Assembly: GCA_963745755.1 (NCBI GenBank)
Contig: CAVUYP010000001.1
Location: 1,116,001 to 1,180,000 of the forward strand
Origin: RHKX01 sp963745755
Lineage (GTDB): Bacteria; Actinomycetota; Thermoleophilia; Solirubrobacterales; 70-9
Direction: 5' to 3'
Length of the DNA: 64,000 nt
This document shows, in pieces, positions 8,455 through 17,762 of this stretch (within the stretch, counting starts at the first letter, position 1; each line of letters starts with the position of its first letter). The position numbers were made by a program, and so were the translations under genes. The notes below the pieces were generated by a model. That model searched no databases. It was not told where the DNA came from and was given only the letters and a program-made list of their open reading frames with translations.

Positions 8455-9276
8455 ATGCGTCAAGACGCCACGACCACCGCCGCCCGGCGCCCAGCCGAGC
8501 GCACCCCACTCCGCGACCGCCGCGACCGCGAGATGATCGAGCGGTTCTGGCGGACCCGCGACCCGGCTCTGCGGGAGGAGCTGATCGAGCGGTTCCTGCC
8601 GCTTGCGAGGGCGCTCGCAGGTCGCTACAGCGCCGGCATGGAGCCGTTCGAGGATCTGCTTCAGGTCGCCTACGAAGGGCTCGTCAAGGCCGTCGATCGC
8701 TTCGACGCCTCGCGCGACGTCAACTTCTCGAGCTACGCGACGCCGTTCATCCTCGGCACCCTCAAGCATCACTTCCGCGACAACACGCAGCCGTTGCGGA
8801 TGCCGCGCAGCCTCCAGGAGGAGATCGCTCGGGTTCACTCGGTGGCCGCCGCCTTCCGCTCCGAGCACGGCCGCGACCCCAGCGTCGAGGAGGTCGCCGC
8901 GGCGGCGGGCCGCAGCGCCGAGGAGGTGCTGGCCGCGCTCGAGGCGGACCGGACGCGAACGCCGATGTCGCTCGACCGGCCTGCCGGCGTCGAGACCGAC
9001 GAGGAGGCGCAGCCGCTGTCGGAGACGATCGCGACGATGGACCTCGGGTTCGACAGCGCCGAGGCGAGGATCGCTGCGGCCACCGTCGAGCTCGACGACG
9101 CCGAGCGTCAGGCGCTGCGGCTTCGCTACGAGGAGGGCCTGACCCAGCGCCAGATCGGCGAGCGGATCGGCGTCTCGCAGATGCAGGTTTCGCGGCTGCT
9201 GCGGCGAGCCCTGAAGAAGCTGCTCGCAGCCGTGCAGGGGGAGCCGGGCGAGGACCGCGGACAACGGGCCGCGTGA
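8455..9276 (+). CDS. RNA polymerase sigma factor, SigB/SigF family
   Basis: 273 aa group 3 sigma factor. Region 2 reads EDLLQVAYEGLVKAVDRFD (residues 64-82) followed by NFSSYATPFILGTLKHHFRD. Region 3 holds RMPRSLQEEIARV. Region 4 holds LRYEEGLTQRQIGERIGVSQMQVSRLLRRALKKL near the end. The ATG at 8455 lies 6 nt after GGAGGG. The stop overlaps the next start (GTGA at 9273), as usual for a sigma factor and its regulator. Family members direct stress or stationary-phase genes and are held by RsbW-like anti-sigma kinases. Confidence 0.88.
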   Translation: MRQDATTTAARRPAERTPLRDRRDREMIERFWRTRDPALREELIERFLPLARALAGRYSAGMEPFEDLLQVAYEGLVKAVDRFDASRDVNFSSYATPFILGTLKHHFRDNTQPLRMPRSLQEEIARVHSVAAAFRSEHGRDPSVEEVAAAAGRSAEEVLAALEADRTRTPMSLDRPAGVETDEEAQPLSETIATMDLGFDSAEARIAAATVELDDAERQALRLRYEEGLTQRQIGERIGVSQMQVSRLLRRALKKLLAAVQGEPGEDRGQRAA

Positions 9277-10013
9277 GCCAGGAAAGCGGCGGCCCGTTTC
9301 CTGCCGGCGGGGCCGGGCAACACGAAGGGGTGCTGGAACGCTCGTCAGACGCGGCCGGCGGCGCCGTCCGGCTGACCTTCCCGGTCGGTGCGGCGGGGGC
9401 CGAGCTGAACGCGATGGTGCTCGCCGGCGGCGCCGAGGGCCTCGAGCTCGAGCCCGAGCAGGCGGCCGGGCTCGGCCTGGCGGTGGCGACGGAGTCGGCG
9501 GCGGCGATGTCGCGCCAGGCGGCCGGGCAATCGGGGCAGATCAGCGTCGAGCTCGACTTCGAGCCGGATCGCAGGCAGCTCCGGGTGACGGCCGCGGAGC
9601 GGACCGCAACGACTACGACCTGCGAGTTCGGCGACGGCCGCGACTGGTCGCGATCGCGCCGCGTCGAGCCGCCCGGCGACCTGATCGCCGAATTCGCCGG
9701 GTCGACCTTCCTGCGCTGCATCCTGCCCCGCGTCCTGGCCCGGGTCGCCCTCTCCGCCGACGCCTGCCTCGATGCGGTGATGGGCAGCACCGCGCTCGCC
9801 GACCTGGTCGCCGACGCCGTGCTCGGACAGGGCAGCGAGCCGCAGCTCGAGTTTCGCGTCCAGGCCGAGCGGGAGTCGCTCGAGATCGCGATTCGATCCC
9901 CCTCTGAACGGGTACTGTCGGCGATAGCCGCAGTCTGGCCGGCGGCGGCCGAGAGCCACGGATCGGGGGCGGACACGACGCTGCTGCTACGGACCCGGAT
10001 CCCGGTCGTCTGA
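9273..10013 (+). CDS. Sigma-coupled protein of unknown function, possible degenerate tandem RsbW-like repeat
   Basis: 246 aa, GTG start overlapping the sigma stop by 4 nt. No family is recognised outright. The two halves look alike: each has a helix (LGLAVATESAAAM; LADLVADAVLG) followed by paired strands (GQISVELDFEPDRRQLRVT; PQLEFRVQAERESLEIAI). This order resembles the N-box helix and following beta strands of RsbW/SpoIIAB-type anti-sigma ATPases, but the N-box Asn and the G boxes are missing. Position and coupling suggest it controls the sigma factor without ATP. No membrane segment. The assignment is inference. Confidence 0.5.
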   Translation: MSQESGGPFPAGGAGQHEGVLERSSDAAGGAVRLTFPVGAAGAELNAMVLAGGAEGLELEPEQAAGLGLAVATESAAAMSRQAAGQSGQISVELDFEPDRRQLRVTAAERTATTTTCEFGDGRDWSRSRRVEPPGDLIAEFAGSTFLRCILPRVLARVALSADACLDAVMGSTALADLVADAVLGQGSEPQLEFRVQAERESLEIAIRSPSERVLSAIAAVWPAAAESHGSGADTTLLLRTRIPVV

Positions 10014-10075
10014 CCGGAAAGTAGAGTCGATCGGCCGAGGCCTCCGCCCCGGCCCAGCCGAGGAGACGACGAACG

Positions 10076-10480
10076 ATGCCGACCAGCTCCGAGAACCACG
10101 ACCGGCGCCGCGAGATCTCTCGCGGGATGGTCAGCCTGTTCAAGGAATACATCGGCCGGGGCCCGACCGACGCCCAGACCTTCGTCAACGACGGCGTCGT
10201 CATGGTCCTGCTCCGCGACACCCTGACCGTGGCCGAGAAGACGCTCGCCGAGGGGGAGCGCGCGGCGCTCGTCCGCGAGGTTCGCCGCGGCTTTCAGGGT
10301 GCGATGCGCGAGAAGGCCGTGCAGCTCGTCCAGGAGCAGACCGGCTGCCGGGTCGAGGCCTTCCTCAGCGACAACTCCGTCTACCCCGACTACGCGATCG
10401 AGGTGTTCGTGCTCGACCGCCCGCTCGGCGACGACGAGGACCCCGCCGACGTCTACGAGGTCCCCGACGGCCTCGACTGA
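10076..10480 (+). CDS. DUF2294 family protein
   Basis: 134 aa. It matches the DUF2294 pattern: REISRGMVSLFKEYIGRGPTDAQTF at the start, LLRDTLTVAEKTLAEGE in the middle, TGCRVEAFLSDNSVYPDYAIEVFVL at the end. The ATG at 10076 follows GAGGAGACGACGAACG. Function is unknown for the family; some relatives neighbour transporters or stress genes. It lies 62 bp after the sigma partner and is convergent with the next gene, 14 bp away. Confidence 0.75.
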   Translation: MPTSSENHDRRREISRGMVSLFKEYIGRGPTDAQTFVNDGVVMVLLRDTLTVAEKTLAEGERAALVREVRRGFQGAMREKAVQLVQEQTGCRVEAFLSDNSVYPDYAIEVFVLDRPLGDDEDPADVYEVPDGLD

Positions 10481-10493
10481 GCCGGCGTCGCCC

Positions 10494-12204
10494 TCAGCGG
10501 CGTTGCACGTACCTGGTCAGCCCGAGGAACGTCCCGGTCCAGATCGAGCGCTTCGGGCCGACCTCGGTGGCGGCGTAGAACGAGTTCTCACAGCTGTTCG
10601 GCAGCTCGTCGATCACCGGGCCGAGGACCGGCAGGGTCCCTGAGTCGGCCAGATAGCCGATCGCCGTGTCCGAGCACGGGCCGCCCGGCGAAGGCGCGAA
10701 GAAGCTCGAGCGGCCGTTGCGCCAACGCAGGCCTCCGACCCCCCACTCGCCGCCCTTGAGGCGGATGCCATAGGCGAGCTTGCTCGGCGCGCTGATCGAG
10801 GGGATCCCGTTCGGGATCGAGACCCGCGAGTTCGACCAGACCGATCGGCAACGCCGGCTGCGCGGGTTCCAGTCGATCCGCTCGGCCCCGTGCGGTGTGG
10901 CGGCCGGATCGCCGCCGCGGAGCGCGGCGAGCGCATTCACCAGCACCGCCGGCAGGCCGTCGGGGAACTCGTAATCGAGCAGGTTGTTGACGTTCAGGGT
11001 GCCGTAGCCGCGCACGGCGACCGACTGCTCCGAGAGCGAGACCTGGGCGTCGGGATCGCCGAACGTGACCGGGTACTCGCAGGCCATCCGCCGCGGATGC
11101 TCGCCACCCAATCCCTTCCAGTCCCTGGGGACGCCGTTGCGCCAGAACAGGTCGAGGTGCATCAGGTCCTGGCCGTCGGTGATGACGACGAACTTGTCCT
11201 GACCGCGACCGGTGCCCATCAGCGTCGGCGTCGACCCGGACCCCTCGCCGAGCCGGATCTCGGAGACGTCGGAGCCGGCGTTGTAGGGCGACGACCAGCG
11301 GACGTCGAGGGCGCCGCTGCGCGGATGGTGCTGGACCCTGACCATGCGCTTCGACGTGACCACGTAGATGCCGCCGTTCTCGTCCGCGGCGATGTTGTTG
11401 GAGACGGTCTGCAGGTCGGCGCCGGGATCGTCGGCGGCCGCGCAGGCCGCATCGCCGTTGAGGCTGACCGTGCGGAGGTTCCTGCGATTCATCTCGGCGG
11501 GCCGGCGCGGGATCGTGCCGACGACCCCGTTCTCGGTGGCGAAGGCGATGTATCCGTCATAGGTCATCGCCGCGCCGACGAGCTTGTCATCGGCGCCGCA
11601 GAGGGCCGACTCCGGCAGCACGAAGCGCTTCCGCAAGCCTGATCGGCGAGTGGCTGCGGCCCCGCTTGGCGTCGGTGTAGACGTCGAACCAGGTGAGTCG
11701 CGGGACGATGAAGTGGTTGGAGCGGTCGAGGATGTTGTAGGCGCCGGTGATACCGGCGGCGCCGGAGGCCGGCGGCGGCGCCGACTCGCGCTCACCGGGC
11801 ACGTAGACGTCGATGACCTTGCCCGACTCGGCATCGACCTTGAACAACGCCTGGCGGTCGGCGCCGTCGATCAGCGATCCCCAGGCGACGCGACCGCCGT
11901 CGTCGTAGCGGCCGCTGAACTGGATCGAGATCGGGATGCCGGGCAGATCGACGTGCTCGGCGCGGACGTCGGCGCTCTCGATGCCGCGGTACGGCGAGGA
12001 GGCCTGCGCGTAGCTCCCCCGGTGCGAGGCGCTCCACGGCGACTGAGCCAGGGCCGGGTTGCAGGGCGGCTCGAACTTGCCGCGCGGCTGCTTGCAGCCG
12101 GCCGCCTCGGCGTCGGCAGACGCGAGCAGCGCCGCCGCCGCGACGAGGGCAACCGCGATCAGTGCCCAGAGCCTGCTGGTGTCGGTCATCTCCGGTCGGG
12201 CCAC
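10494..12204 (-). CDS. Secreted protein of unknown function (about 570 aa), one frameshift
   Basis: Starts at a GTG (12204) behind GGAGGAGAGG, in preference to an ATG at 12189 that is too close to its ribosome binding site. A signal peptide runs through ALIAVALVAAAALLASADAEA. The mature part begins with a Cys-containing segment (CKQPRGKFEPPCNP). It continues with alternating short strands such as DGYIAFATENGVVG and GGIYVVTSKRMVRVQ, suggesting a beta-propeller-like fold. Reading frame changes near 11635; both sides are clearly one protein by composition. No family recognised. It is exported, Cys-containing and stand-alone; no enzyme motif was seen. Confidence 0.55.
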
Positions 12205-12251
12205 GGTCCTCTCCTCCTCGGTCGCGAATTCGCCGCAGCCTATTCGCCTTA

Positions 12252-12283
12252 TTGACGACTTGTCAAGTTATAACCGTCGTCAA
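12252..12283. promoter_or_regulatory. Candidate operator before TetR gene
   Basis: TTGACGAC (12252-12259) and its exact inverse GTCGTCAA (12276-12283) flank a 16-bp spacer that itself contains TTGTCAA, making three related half-sites. It lies 17 bp before the TetR GTG at 12300 and between divergent genes. Binding by that TetR protein is inferred. Confidence 0.45.
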
Positions 12284-12299
12284 CAGCTAGGCTGGCGTC

Positions 12300-12905
12300 G
12301 TGGCGTCCCCGCCCTCCGAACGGCAGCCGCGACGGCTCGACCGCGATGCTCGCCGCGAGCAGCTGATCGACGCGGCGGTGACCGTCGTCGCCGAGCACGG
12401 CCACGCCGGGCTCAGCCTCGACCGCGTCGCCGAGCGCTCCGGGGTCACCCGCGGCCTGATCTACCACTACTTCCCGCGCGGCCGCCGCGACCTGTTCCTG
12501 GCGGCGGTCGACCGCGCCGGCCGGGAGCTCACCGAGGGCTGGCTCACCGACACCGAGACCCCGCTCGAGGAGCGGCTCGCCGCCAACTTCTCCCGCTTCT
12601 TCGAGCACGCGCTCGCCCCGAGCGAGATCTGGCTCGTCCATCGTCAGGCGGGCCTCGCCGGCGACCCCGAGGTGGATCGGATCTCCGGCCGCTACCAGGC
12701 GATCGTGATCGCGGCCGTGGCTCGCAACCACTTCGACAGCGACGATCCGCCCGCCCCACAGCGGGCGGCGCTGCGCGCCTATCTCGACTTCGCCGAGCGT
12801 GCGCTCGACGAATGGCGCGAGCTCGGGCTCGACCCCGAGTCCCTCTATCCGATGCTGACGGCGACGCTGCTCACGGTCGTCGCGAGCATCCGCGACGCCG
12901 GCTGA
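12300..12905 (+). CDS. TetR family transcriptional regulator
   Basis: 201 aa. The DNA-binding domain is at residues 18-65 (REQLIDAAVTVVAEHGHAGL, then VAERSGVTRGLIYHYF), the standard TetR helix-turn-helix. The C-terminal ligand domain is all-helical with no recognisable subgroup. The start is a GTG at 12300. It is divergent from the secreted protein gene at 12204 and probably represses it and itself through the 12252-12283 inverted repeat. The ligand is unknown. Confidence 0.85.
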   Translation: MASPPSERQPRRLDRDARREQLIDAAVTVVAEHGHAGLSLDRVAERSGVTRGLIYHYFPRGRRDLFLAAVDRAGRELTEGWLTDTETPLEERLAANFSRFFEHALAPSEIWLVHRQAGLAGDPEVDRISGRYQAIVIAAVARNHFDSDDPPAPQRAALRAYLDFAERALDEWRELGLDPESLYPMLTATLLTVVASIRDAG

Positions 12906-12911
12906 GCGCCC

Positions 12912-13915
12912 TCAGCCGGCCGGGCCGTGGCGGACCGGGACGAGCTCGCTGGTGATCAGGCCGCGCTCCGGAGTCAGCTCGTCGAGGATCGCCAGCCAGC
13001 GCCGCGCCCGCGCCGGGGCGTCGACGGTCATCGTCAGCGTCGGCACCCGCCGCCGCAGCGACCGAAACGTGTCACCGTGCGGAGCGTTGCGGCCGTCGAA
13101 CCCCCAGACGCCGCGCAGCGCCGTCGCCCCCTCGGCGCCCGCCACCCGTAGCCGGCGGACCGCCTCGACGTGGACAGGCCGGCCGGCCACGTGCGCCTGC
13201 TCGCTCGAGTAGAGGGTGAGCTTCTGCCAGAGCGGCTCCCCGTCCCGGTTGCGCTCCGGCAATTCCGGCGGCGGCGCGAGCGGACCGCCGTCGCGCTTAC
13301 AGACGTGAACGCGCTCCAGCGTCGCCACCGCGCCGCCGGGCAGTTCGGCGATCGCGTCCAGCGCCGCAGCGATGTCGGCCCCGGCGCCGACTGCGACGAC
13401 CAGGGCCGGAACGTCGACGTTGCCGGAGAAGAAGCCGGCGCGCCGGCGGGAGCCGGCGAGGATCCCGTCGACGCCGAGCAGGACGCTCGCCCCGGCGACG
13501 CCGGCGGCGCGCAGTCGCGCGACCAGCCATTCGTGGGCGGGTCGGCCGTCGATCCGGCGCCCGCGGCCGAGGTAGACCGAGAGCTTCGGCCGGGCCGTCC
13601 CCGGGTCCGATTGCCGGGCTCGCGAATCGAAGCCGCTCGAGCGTCGTCAGCCCGGCGAACGGCAACGCTCGGACCCGCTCGGCGGCGGCTCCCACGGCGG
13701 CCGGATCACCGACCCCGATGGCGACGATCGGCAGGTCCTCCGACAGGGTCAGGAGCCGATCGGTCCGGCGCCGGTGCTTGGCTCCGTATCCCTCGACCGC
13801 CACGCATCAGGATCGCGCCGGCGACGCCGGCCATCTCGAGCTCGGCGATCACGCGCTCGGCCAGAAAGCGGCCGTCGACGACGTCGCGCTCGCCGAAGAA
13901 GACCGAGACCTTCAT
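12912..13915 (-). CDS. Triple DUF190 protein in the fluoride-channel operon (frameshifted)
   Basis: About 333 aa made of three consecutive DUF190 (PII-like) domains. Domain 1 starts MKVSVFFGERDVVDGRFLAE and continues in the next frame with VEGYGAKHRRRTDRLLTL. Domain 2, found only after joining frames, starts KLSVYLGRGRRIDGRPAHEW and ends with GGAVATLERVHV. Domain 3 starts QKLTLYSSEQAHVAGRPVHV and ends LITSELVPVRHG. Frame breaks are near 13800 and 13605. Single DUF190 proteins usually accompany crcB; three in one chain is unusual. The start at 13915 is 15 bp after crcB2. Role is probably regulatory for the fluoride channels, by analogy only. Confidence 0.75.
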
Positions 13916-13929
13916 GCCCTCGGCGCCGC

Positions 13930-14295
13930 TCACAGCCCGCCGCCGATCTCCATCCCGGCCCAGGCGAGCGCGACTCCGGCGACGAGGCTGACGACGACGT
14001 TGGCGGCGGCGATGCCGCCCTCGCCGTCCTCGGCGAGGCGCTGGCTCTCCAGCATCCAGGTGCTGAAGGTCGTGAACGACCCGAGCAGACCGGTCGCCAG
14101 CAGCCGCAGCCCGTCGGTTCCGGTGCCGGCACCGACGAGGATCCCCAGCGCCAAGGCCCCGATCAGGTTCACGGTCAGCGTGCCGAGCGGGAACGATCCC
14201 TGCAGGCGCGCCGAGATGCCGCCGTCGAGCAGCAGCCGGGCGACCGCGCCGGCCCCGCCGAACAACCCGACCGCGATCACGGTTGCCGCGCTCAC
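13930..14295 (-). CDS. crcB: CrcB/FluC fluoride ion channel, second subunit
   Basis: 121 aa, four membrane segments. GGAGAVARLLLDG opens helix 1, PLGTLTVNLIGALALG gives the conserved Asn-containing helix, and LLGSFTTFSTWMLE holds the fluoride-binding FTTFS loop. The start is GTG at 14295, overlapping the stop of the upstream crcB by 4 nt. FluC channels work as dual-topology dimers; actinobacteria often encode two paralogues as a heterodimer, which fits here. Confidence 0.88.
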   Translation of the reverse strand: MSAATVIAVGLFGGAGAVARLLLDGGISARLQGSFPLGTLTVNLIGALALGILVGAGTGTDGLRLLATGLLGSFTTFSTWMLESQRLAEDGEGGIAAANVVVSLVAGVALAWAGMEIGGGL

Positions 14296-14691
14296 GTCGC
14301 CAGCCGCGCCCTGCGAACCAGGCCCGATGCCAGCACGACGGCCGCGAATCCGGCCGCCGAGGCTCGCCGCGACGTAGCCGAGCGCGAGTCCGACGGCGCC
14401 GCCGTCGAGCATGTCGACGACCTCGAGCTGCATCGTCGAGAACGTGGTCAGAGCGCCGCACAGGCCGGTCCCGAGCAGCGGCCGCCGGTAGGCCGACAGC
14501 GGCAGCCGCTCCTGGAGCCTCGTCGTGAAGTAGCCGAGCGCGAAGGCGCCGATCAGGTTCGCCGCGAAGGTCGGCCACGGCCACTCGAGGGGGCCGTGCG
14601 GGAACGCCTCGACGAGCCCGAGGCGGGCGATCGCTCCGAGGAAGCCGCCGGCGAACACGGCCGCGAGCTCCCTGCGGTCGACCGACGGCAC
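14292..14691 (-). CDS. crcB: CrcB/FluC fluoride ion channel, first subunit (frameshifted near 14362)
   Basis: About 132 aa. FAGGFLGAIARLGLVEA, PTFAANLIGAFALGYF and CGALTTFSTMQLEVVD mark helices and the FTTFS-like loop. In the given frame it runs into crcB2 without a stop. Removing one C near 14362 gives a hydrophobic fourth helix (GFAAVVLASGLVRRARLAT) ending at TGA 14292, overlapping the crcB2 GTG. The apparent fusion is therefore an artefact. The GTG start (14691) is 10 bp after the MarR gene in the same direction. Confidence 0.82.
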
Positions 14692-14701
14692 CGGCGCCCG
14701 C

Positions 14702-15190
14702 TCAGGCCCGCAGGGACGAGGGGCTGAACAGGACCCGCTGGAGCAGACCGACGAGCAGGTCACGCTCGTCGTCGTCGATGGCGGCGAGCAGGCCGTCCTC
14801 GGCCCGCTCGATCACCGGGCCGGCCCGCTCGATCCAGTCGCGGCCCCGCGCCGTGACCTCGAGCGCGTAGGCACGCCGGTCATCGGGGTTGCGGCGGCGC
14901 TCGACCAGGCCCTCGCCCTCGAGCTCGTCGATGATCGCGACCACCGAGGTCCGGTCCTTGCCGATCCGCTCGCCGAGCTCCTGCTGCGACATCGGGCCGT
15001 TCGCGTCGAGGATCGCCAGTGCCCCGAAATGGAGGCCGGTCAGGCCGATGCCGGCCTCGCGGAGCAGCTCGACCGACTCCGCCGACCAGCGGTGATGGAG
15101 CTTGGCGAGCAGGTAGCCGATCCGGTCCGCGAGCAGCGGTTGGACGGCGGGATCGGCGGGTAGGTGGGTGTCGCTGGGATCGGCTGACAT
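14702..15190 (-). CDS. MarR family transcriptional regulator
   Basis: 162 aa winged-helix repressor. The core reads MSQQELGERIGKDRTSVVAIIDELEGEGLVER (about residues 67-98), then the wing RRNPDDRRAYALEVTARG. It is divergent from an MFS multidrug-type pump (15266), with a large palindrome in the gap, so it probably represses the pump and itself. It also leads the crcB-crcB-DUF190 genes, 10 bp downstream on the same strand. The inducing ligand is unknown. Confidence 0.87.
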   Translation of the reverse strand: MSADPSDTHLPADPAVQPLLADRIGYLLAKLHHRWSAESVELLREAGIGLTGLHFGALAILDANGPMSQQELGERIGKDRTSVVAIIDELEGEGLVERRRNPDDRRAYALEVTARGRDWIERAGPVIERAEDGLLAAIDDDERDLLVGLLQRVLFSPSSLRA

Positions 15191-15200
15191 CTCGATAAAC

Positions 15201-15249
15201 GATTCGCTAGCCTGATCGTCAGCTTTACTGATGATCAGGCCTACGAATC
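15201..15249. promoter_or_regulatory. 49-bp near-perfect palindrome, likely MarR operator
   Basis: Two 22-bp arms match at 19 positions around CTTTA; the core CCTGATCGTCAG/CTGATGATCAGG (15211-15239) has one mismatch. It fills the gap between the divergent MarR and MFS genes, starting 10 bp before the MarR start and ending 16 bp before the MFS start. The size suggests two stacked MarR dimers. Confidence 0.6.
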
Positions 15250-15265
15250 AAGAGAAGGGTACCCG

Positions 15266-16806
15266 ATGAGCCGCAAGCAATGGACCCTTCTGGCCGTCTG
15301 CGTCGCAACTTTCATGCTGCTGATCGACGTGACGATCGTCAACGTCGCGCTGCCCGACATCCAGCGCGACCTCGGCGCCAGCCTGTCGAGCCTGCAGTGG
15401 GTGGTCGACGCCTACGCGCTCACCCTCGCGTCGTTTCTGCTCGTGCTCGGGTCGATCGGCGACCGGCTCGGCCGCCGCCGCGTCTTCAGCCTCGGCTTCG
15501 GCCTGTTCACCGCCGCCTCGTTCCTCTGCGGGCTCGCCACCGATCCGACCTTCCTGAACCTCGCCCGCGGCCTGCAGGGGATCGGCGCCGCGGCGATGTT
15601 CGCGACGGCGCTGGCGCTGATCGCCCAGGAGTTCGAGGGACGGGAGCGGGCCCGCGCCGTCGGCATCTGGGGAGCGACCGTCGGCGGCGCGATCGCGATC
15701 GGCCCGCTGCTCGGCGGGGTCATCACCGAGGGCCTCGGCTGGGAGTGGATCTTCTTCGTCAACGTCCCGATCGGCCTCGCCGCGATCGTCATCACCGAGA
15801 CCAAGCTCGTCAACGTCAAGGCGACCGACGCGCAGCCGATCGACTGGGCCGGGCTGGTCAGCTTCTCGGCCGCCCTCTTCCTGCTGATCTTCGGGCTGAT
15901 CCGCGGCAACGCCGAGGGCTGGGGCAGCACCGTGATCGTCGCCTGCCTCGTTGCGGCCGTGGTCCTGCTGGCGGCGTTCGTCGCGATCGAGCTGCGCCGC
16001 GAGAATTCGATGCTCGACATGTCGCTGTTTCGGACCCCCTCGTTCACCGGCGTCTCGATCGTCGCCTTCGCGCTGTCGGCGGGGATGTTCTCGCTGTTCC
16101 TCTACCTGACCCTCTACATCCAGGACGTGCTCGGCTACTCGCCGCTGCAGGCGGGGCTGCGCTTCCTGCCGCTGACGCTGCTCTCGTTCGTCGTCGCCCC
16201 GATCGCCGCCCGGCTCTCCGACCGGATCCCGTTCCGGGCGCTGATGGGCGTCGGCCTGCTGACCACGGCGGCCGGACTGATCCTCGCCCACGGGATCGCC
16301 CCCGGCGACAGCTGGACGACGCTGCTTCCCGGCTTCCTGCTGATCGGCGCCGGCGTCGGCATGACCAACCCGGGCATCGCCTCGGTCGCGATCGGGGTCG
16401 TCTCCCCCGCCCGCGCCGGGATGGCGTCGGGCATCAACAGCACCTTCCGGCAGGTCGGGATCGCGACCGGCACGGCGGCGCTGGGAGCGATCTTCCAGGG
16501 CCGGGTCGGCTCCGAGCTCGGCGACGCTGCTGCCGAACGCTCCGGGCGGGTTCTCGGAGGCGGTCTCCTCGGGCGCCGCCCCGGCGGCCGTATCGTCGCT
16601 GCCGGCGGGCCTGCGCGAGAACGCCGCGGCCGCGGCCGAGCAGGCGTTCATCACCGGCCTCAACGAGATCATCCTGATCGGCGCCGCGATCTGCCTGATC
16701 GGCGGCGTCGCCGGCTGGCTGCTGGTCCGCTCCGGCGACATGGTCGGTCCGGCCGGCCGAGGCGCCCGCGGCGGCGGGATCAGGCGAGCCGGTCCCGGCG
16801 GGCTGA
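15266..16806 (+). CDS. MFS transporter, DHA2 (14-helix drug:H+ antiporter) family, frameshifted at 3' end
   Basis: About 512 aa. The opening MSRKQWTLLAVCVATFMLLIDVTIVNVALP is the DHA2 signature. GDRLGRRRVF (loop 2-3), LQGIGAAAMF and GPLLGGVI (motif C region) follow. Fourteen hydrophobic segments can be counted. Frame breaks near 16530 and 16755; after correction it ends GEPVPAG at 16806. The 3' end overlaps the P1 peptidase gene by 27 bp on the other strand. Controlled, by inference, by the divergent MarR. Substrate unknown; EmrB/QacA-like efflux is likely. Confidence 0.85.
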
Positions 16807-17762
16807 GGCGGCGGCAGCGGCCGGGAACGCCGGCTGCATCGTGCCGTCGAGCCGCCGTGCCGGGCGGGCGGCGACGAGACAGTTGTAGACCGACTCCTGA
16901 GCCGCCTCGAAGGCCGCCGCGAAGCAGCGGTTGAGCAGGTCGTCGGTGACCCCCTCGCCACCGTCGACGCCGGCCGTGCCGAACGCGAGGCCGATCTCGC
17001 CGGAGCCCTCGGCGCCGTAGGAGCCGGCGCGGGCGAGGCCGAGCAGCGGCCGCAGCGCCAGCCGCCGCAGCTGCGCGATCGTCAGCGGCAGGTCGGTCGC
17101 GCAGACGGCGATGCAGGACCCGTGCGGGGTCGGCCGCGGCGCCAGGCCGCCGAGCGGATCGGCGACGCCCTCGAGGACGTCGAGGTACTCGTGGTCGCCG
17201 AAGTTGCAGAGCAGCAGCACGCCGACGATTCCGTCGCCGACGGTTCGCGAGGCGGTGCCGATCCCGCCCGGGAAGTCGAAGCACTGCATTCCCGTGCCGG
17301 CGCCGACGCTGCCCTCGGCGACCTCGGCGCCGAGCGCGGCCAGCGCCGCCTCGACGTCGGCGGCGGCGACCGTGCGCGAGTCGGCGAGGTCGCCGTCGTC
17401 GCACTCGCCGACGACCGGCAGGACGATGTTCTCGGGACCCCGGCCGGAGGCGACGATCGCCGCCTGCAGAACGGTGCCGATCGCGTGCGAGCCGCACAGG
17501 TAGACCGGCGTCTCGATCCGGCCGCGCTCGTCGATCTCGAGCTTCGCGGTCAGCTCGCCGACGCCGTTGACGGTCGCGGTCCCCGCCGCGGCCGGCAGCT
17601 CCGGAGGGGCGACGACGGTGACGCCGGTGCGCTCGCCGCTCGCCGCCTGCGCCTGGCCGACCCGGACCCCGGGGACGTCGGTGATCGCGTTGCGCGGCGC
17701 CGGTCTCGAGCCGGCCCACCGGGCCGGCGAGCTCGACGCCAGCGCCCGGCCGCGGCGCTCAT
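16780..17762 (-). CDS. P1 family peptidase (DmpA/BapA-type beta-aminopeptidase)
   Basis: About 327 aa. RNAITDVPGVRVGQAQ is the family opening. CGSHAIGTV, VVGECDDGDLAD and HGSCIAVCATDLPL follow; the Ser of HGSCIAV is the site of self-cleavage and the nucleophile in DmpA/BapA. Known members release N-terminal D-Ala or beta-amino acids from small peptides. The ATG at 17762 overlaps the oppF stop by 4 nt, but a frame change near 17740 is needed to join it to the conserved part. It is the last gene of the kdd-opp operon. Substrate inferred from context: imported peptides, perhaps with beta-amino acids. Confidence 0.8.

Noticed and set aside
13930..14691. Natural fusion of two CrcB subunits
   Set aside because: Removing one C near 14362 restores the missing fourth helix and a stop overlapping the second GTG, which is the normal two-gene arrangement.
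15248..17719. 823-residue minus-strand frame opposite the MFS gene
   Set aside because: Antisense shadow: the MFS protein and the P1 peptidase, each with clear motifs, occupy this stretch.
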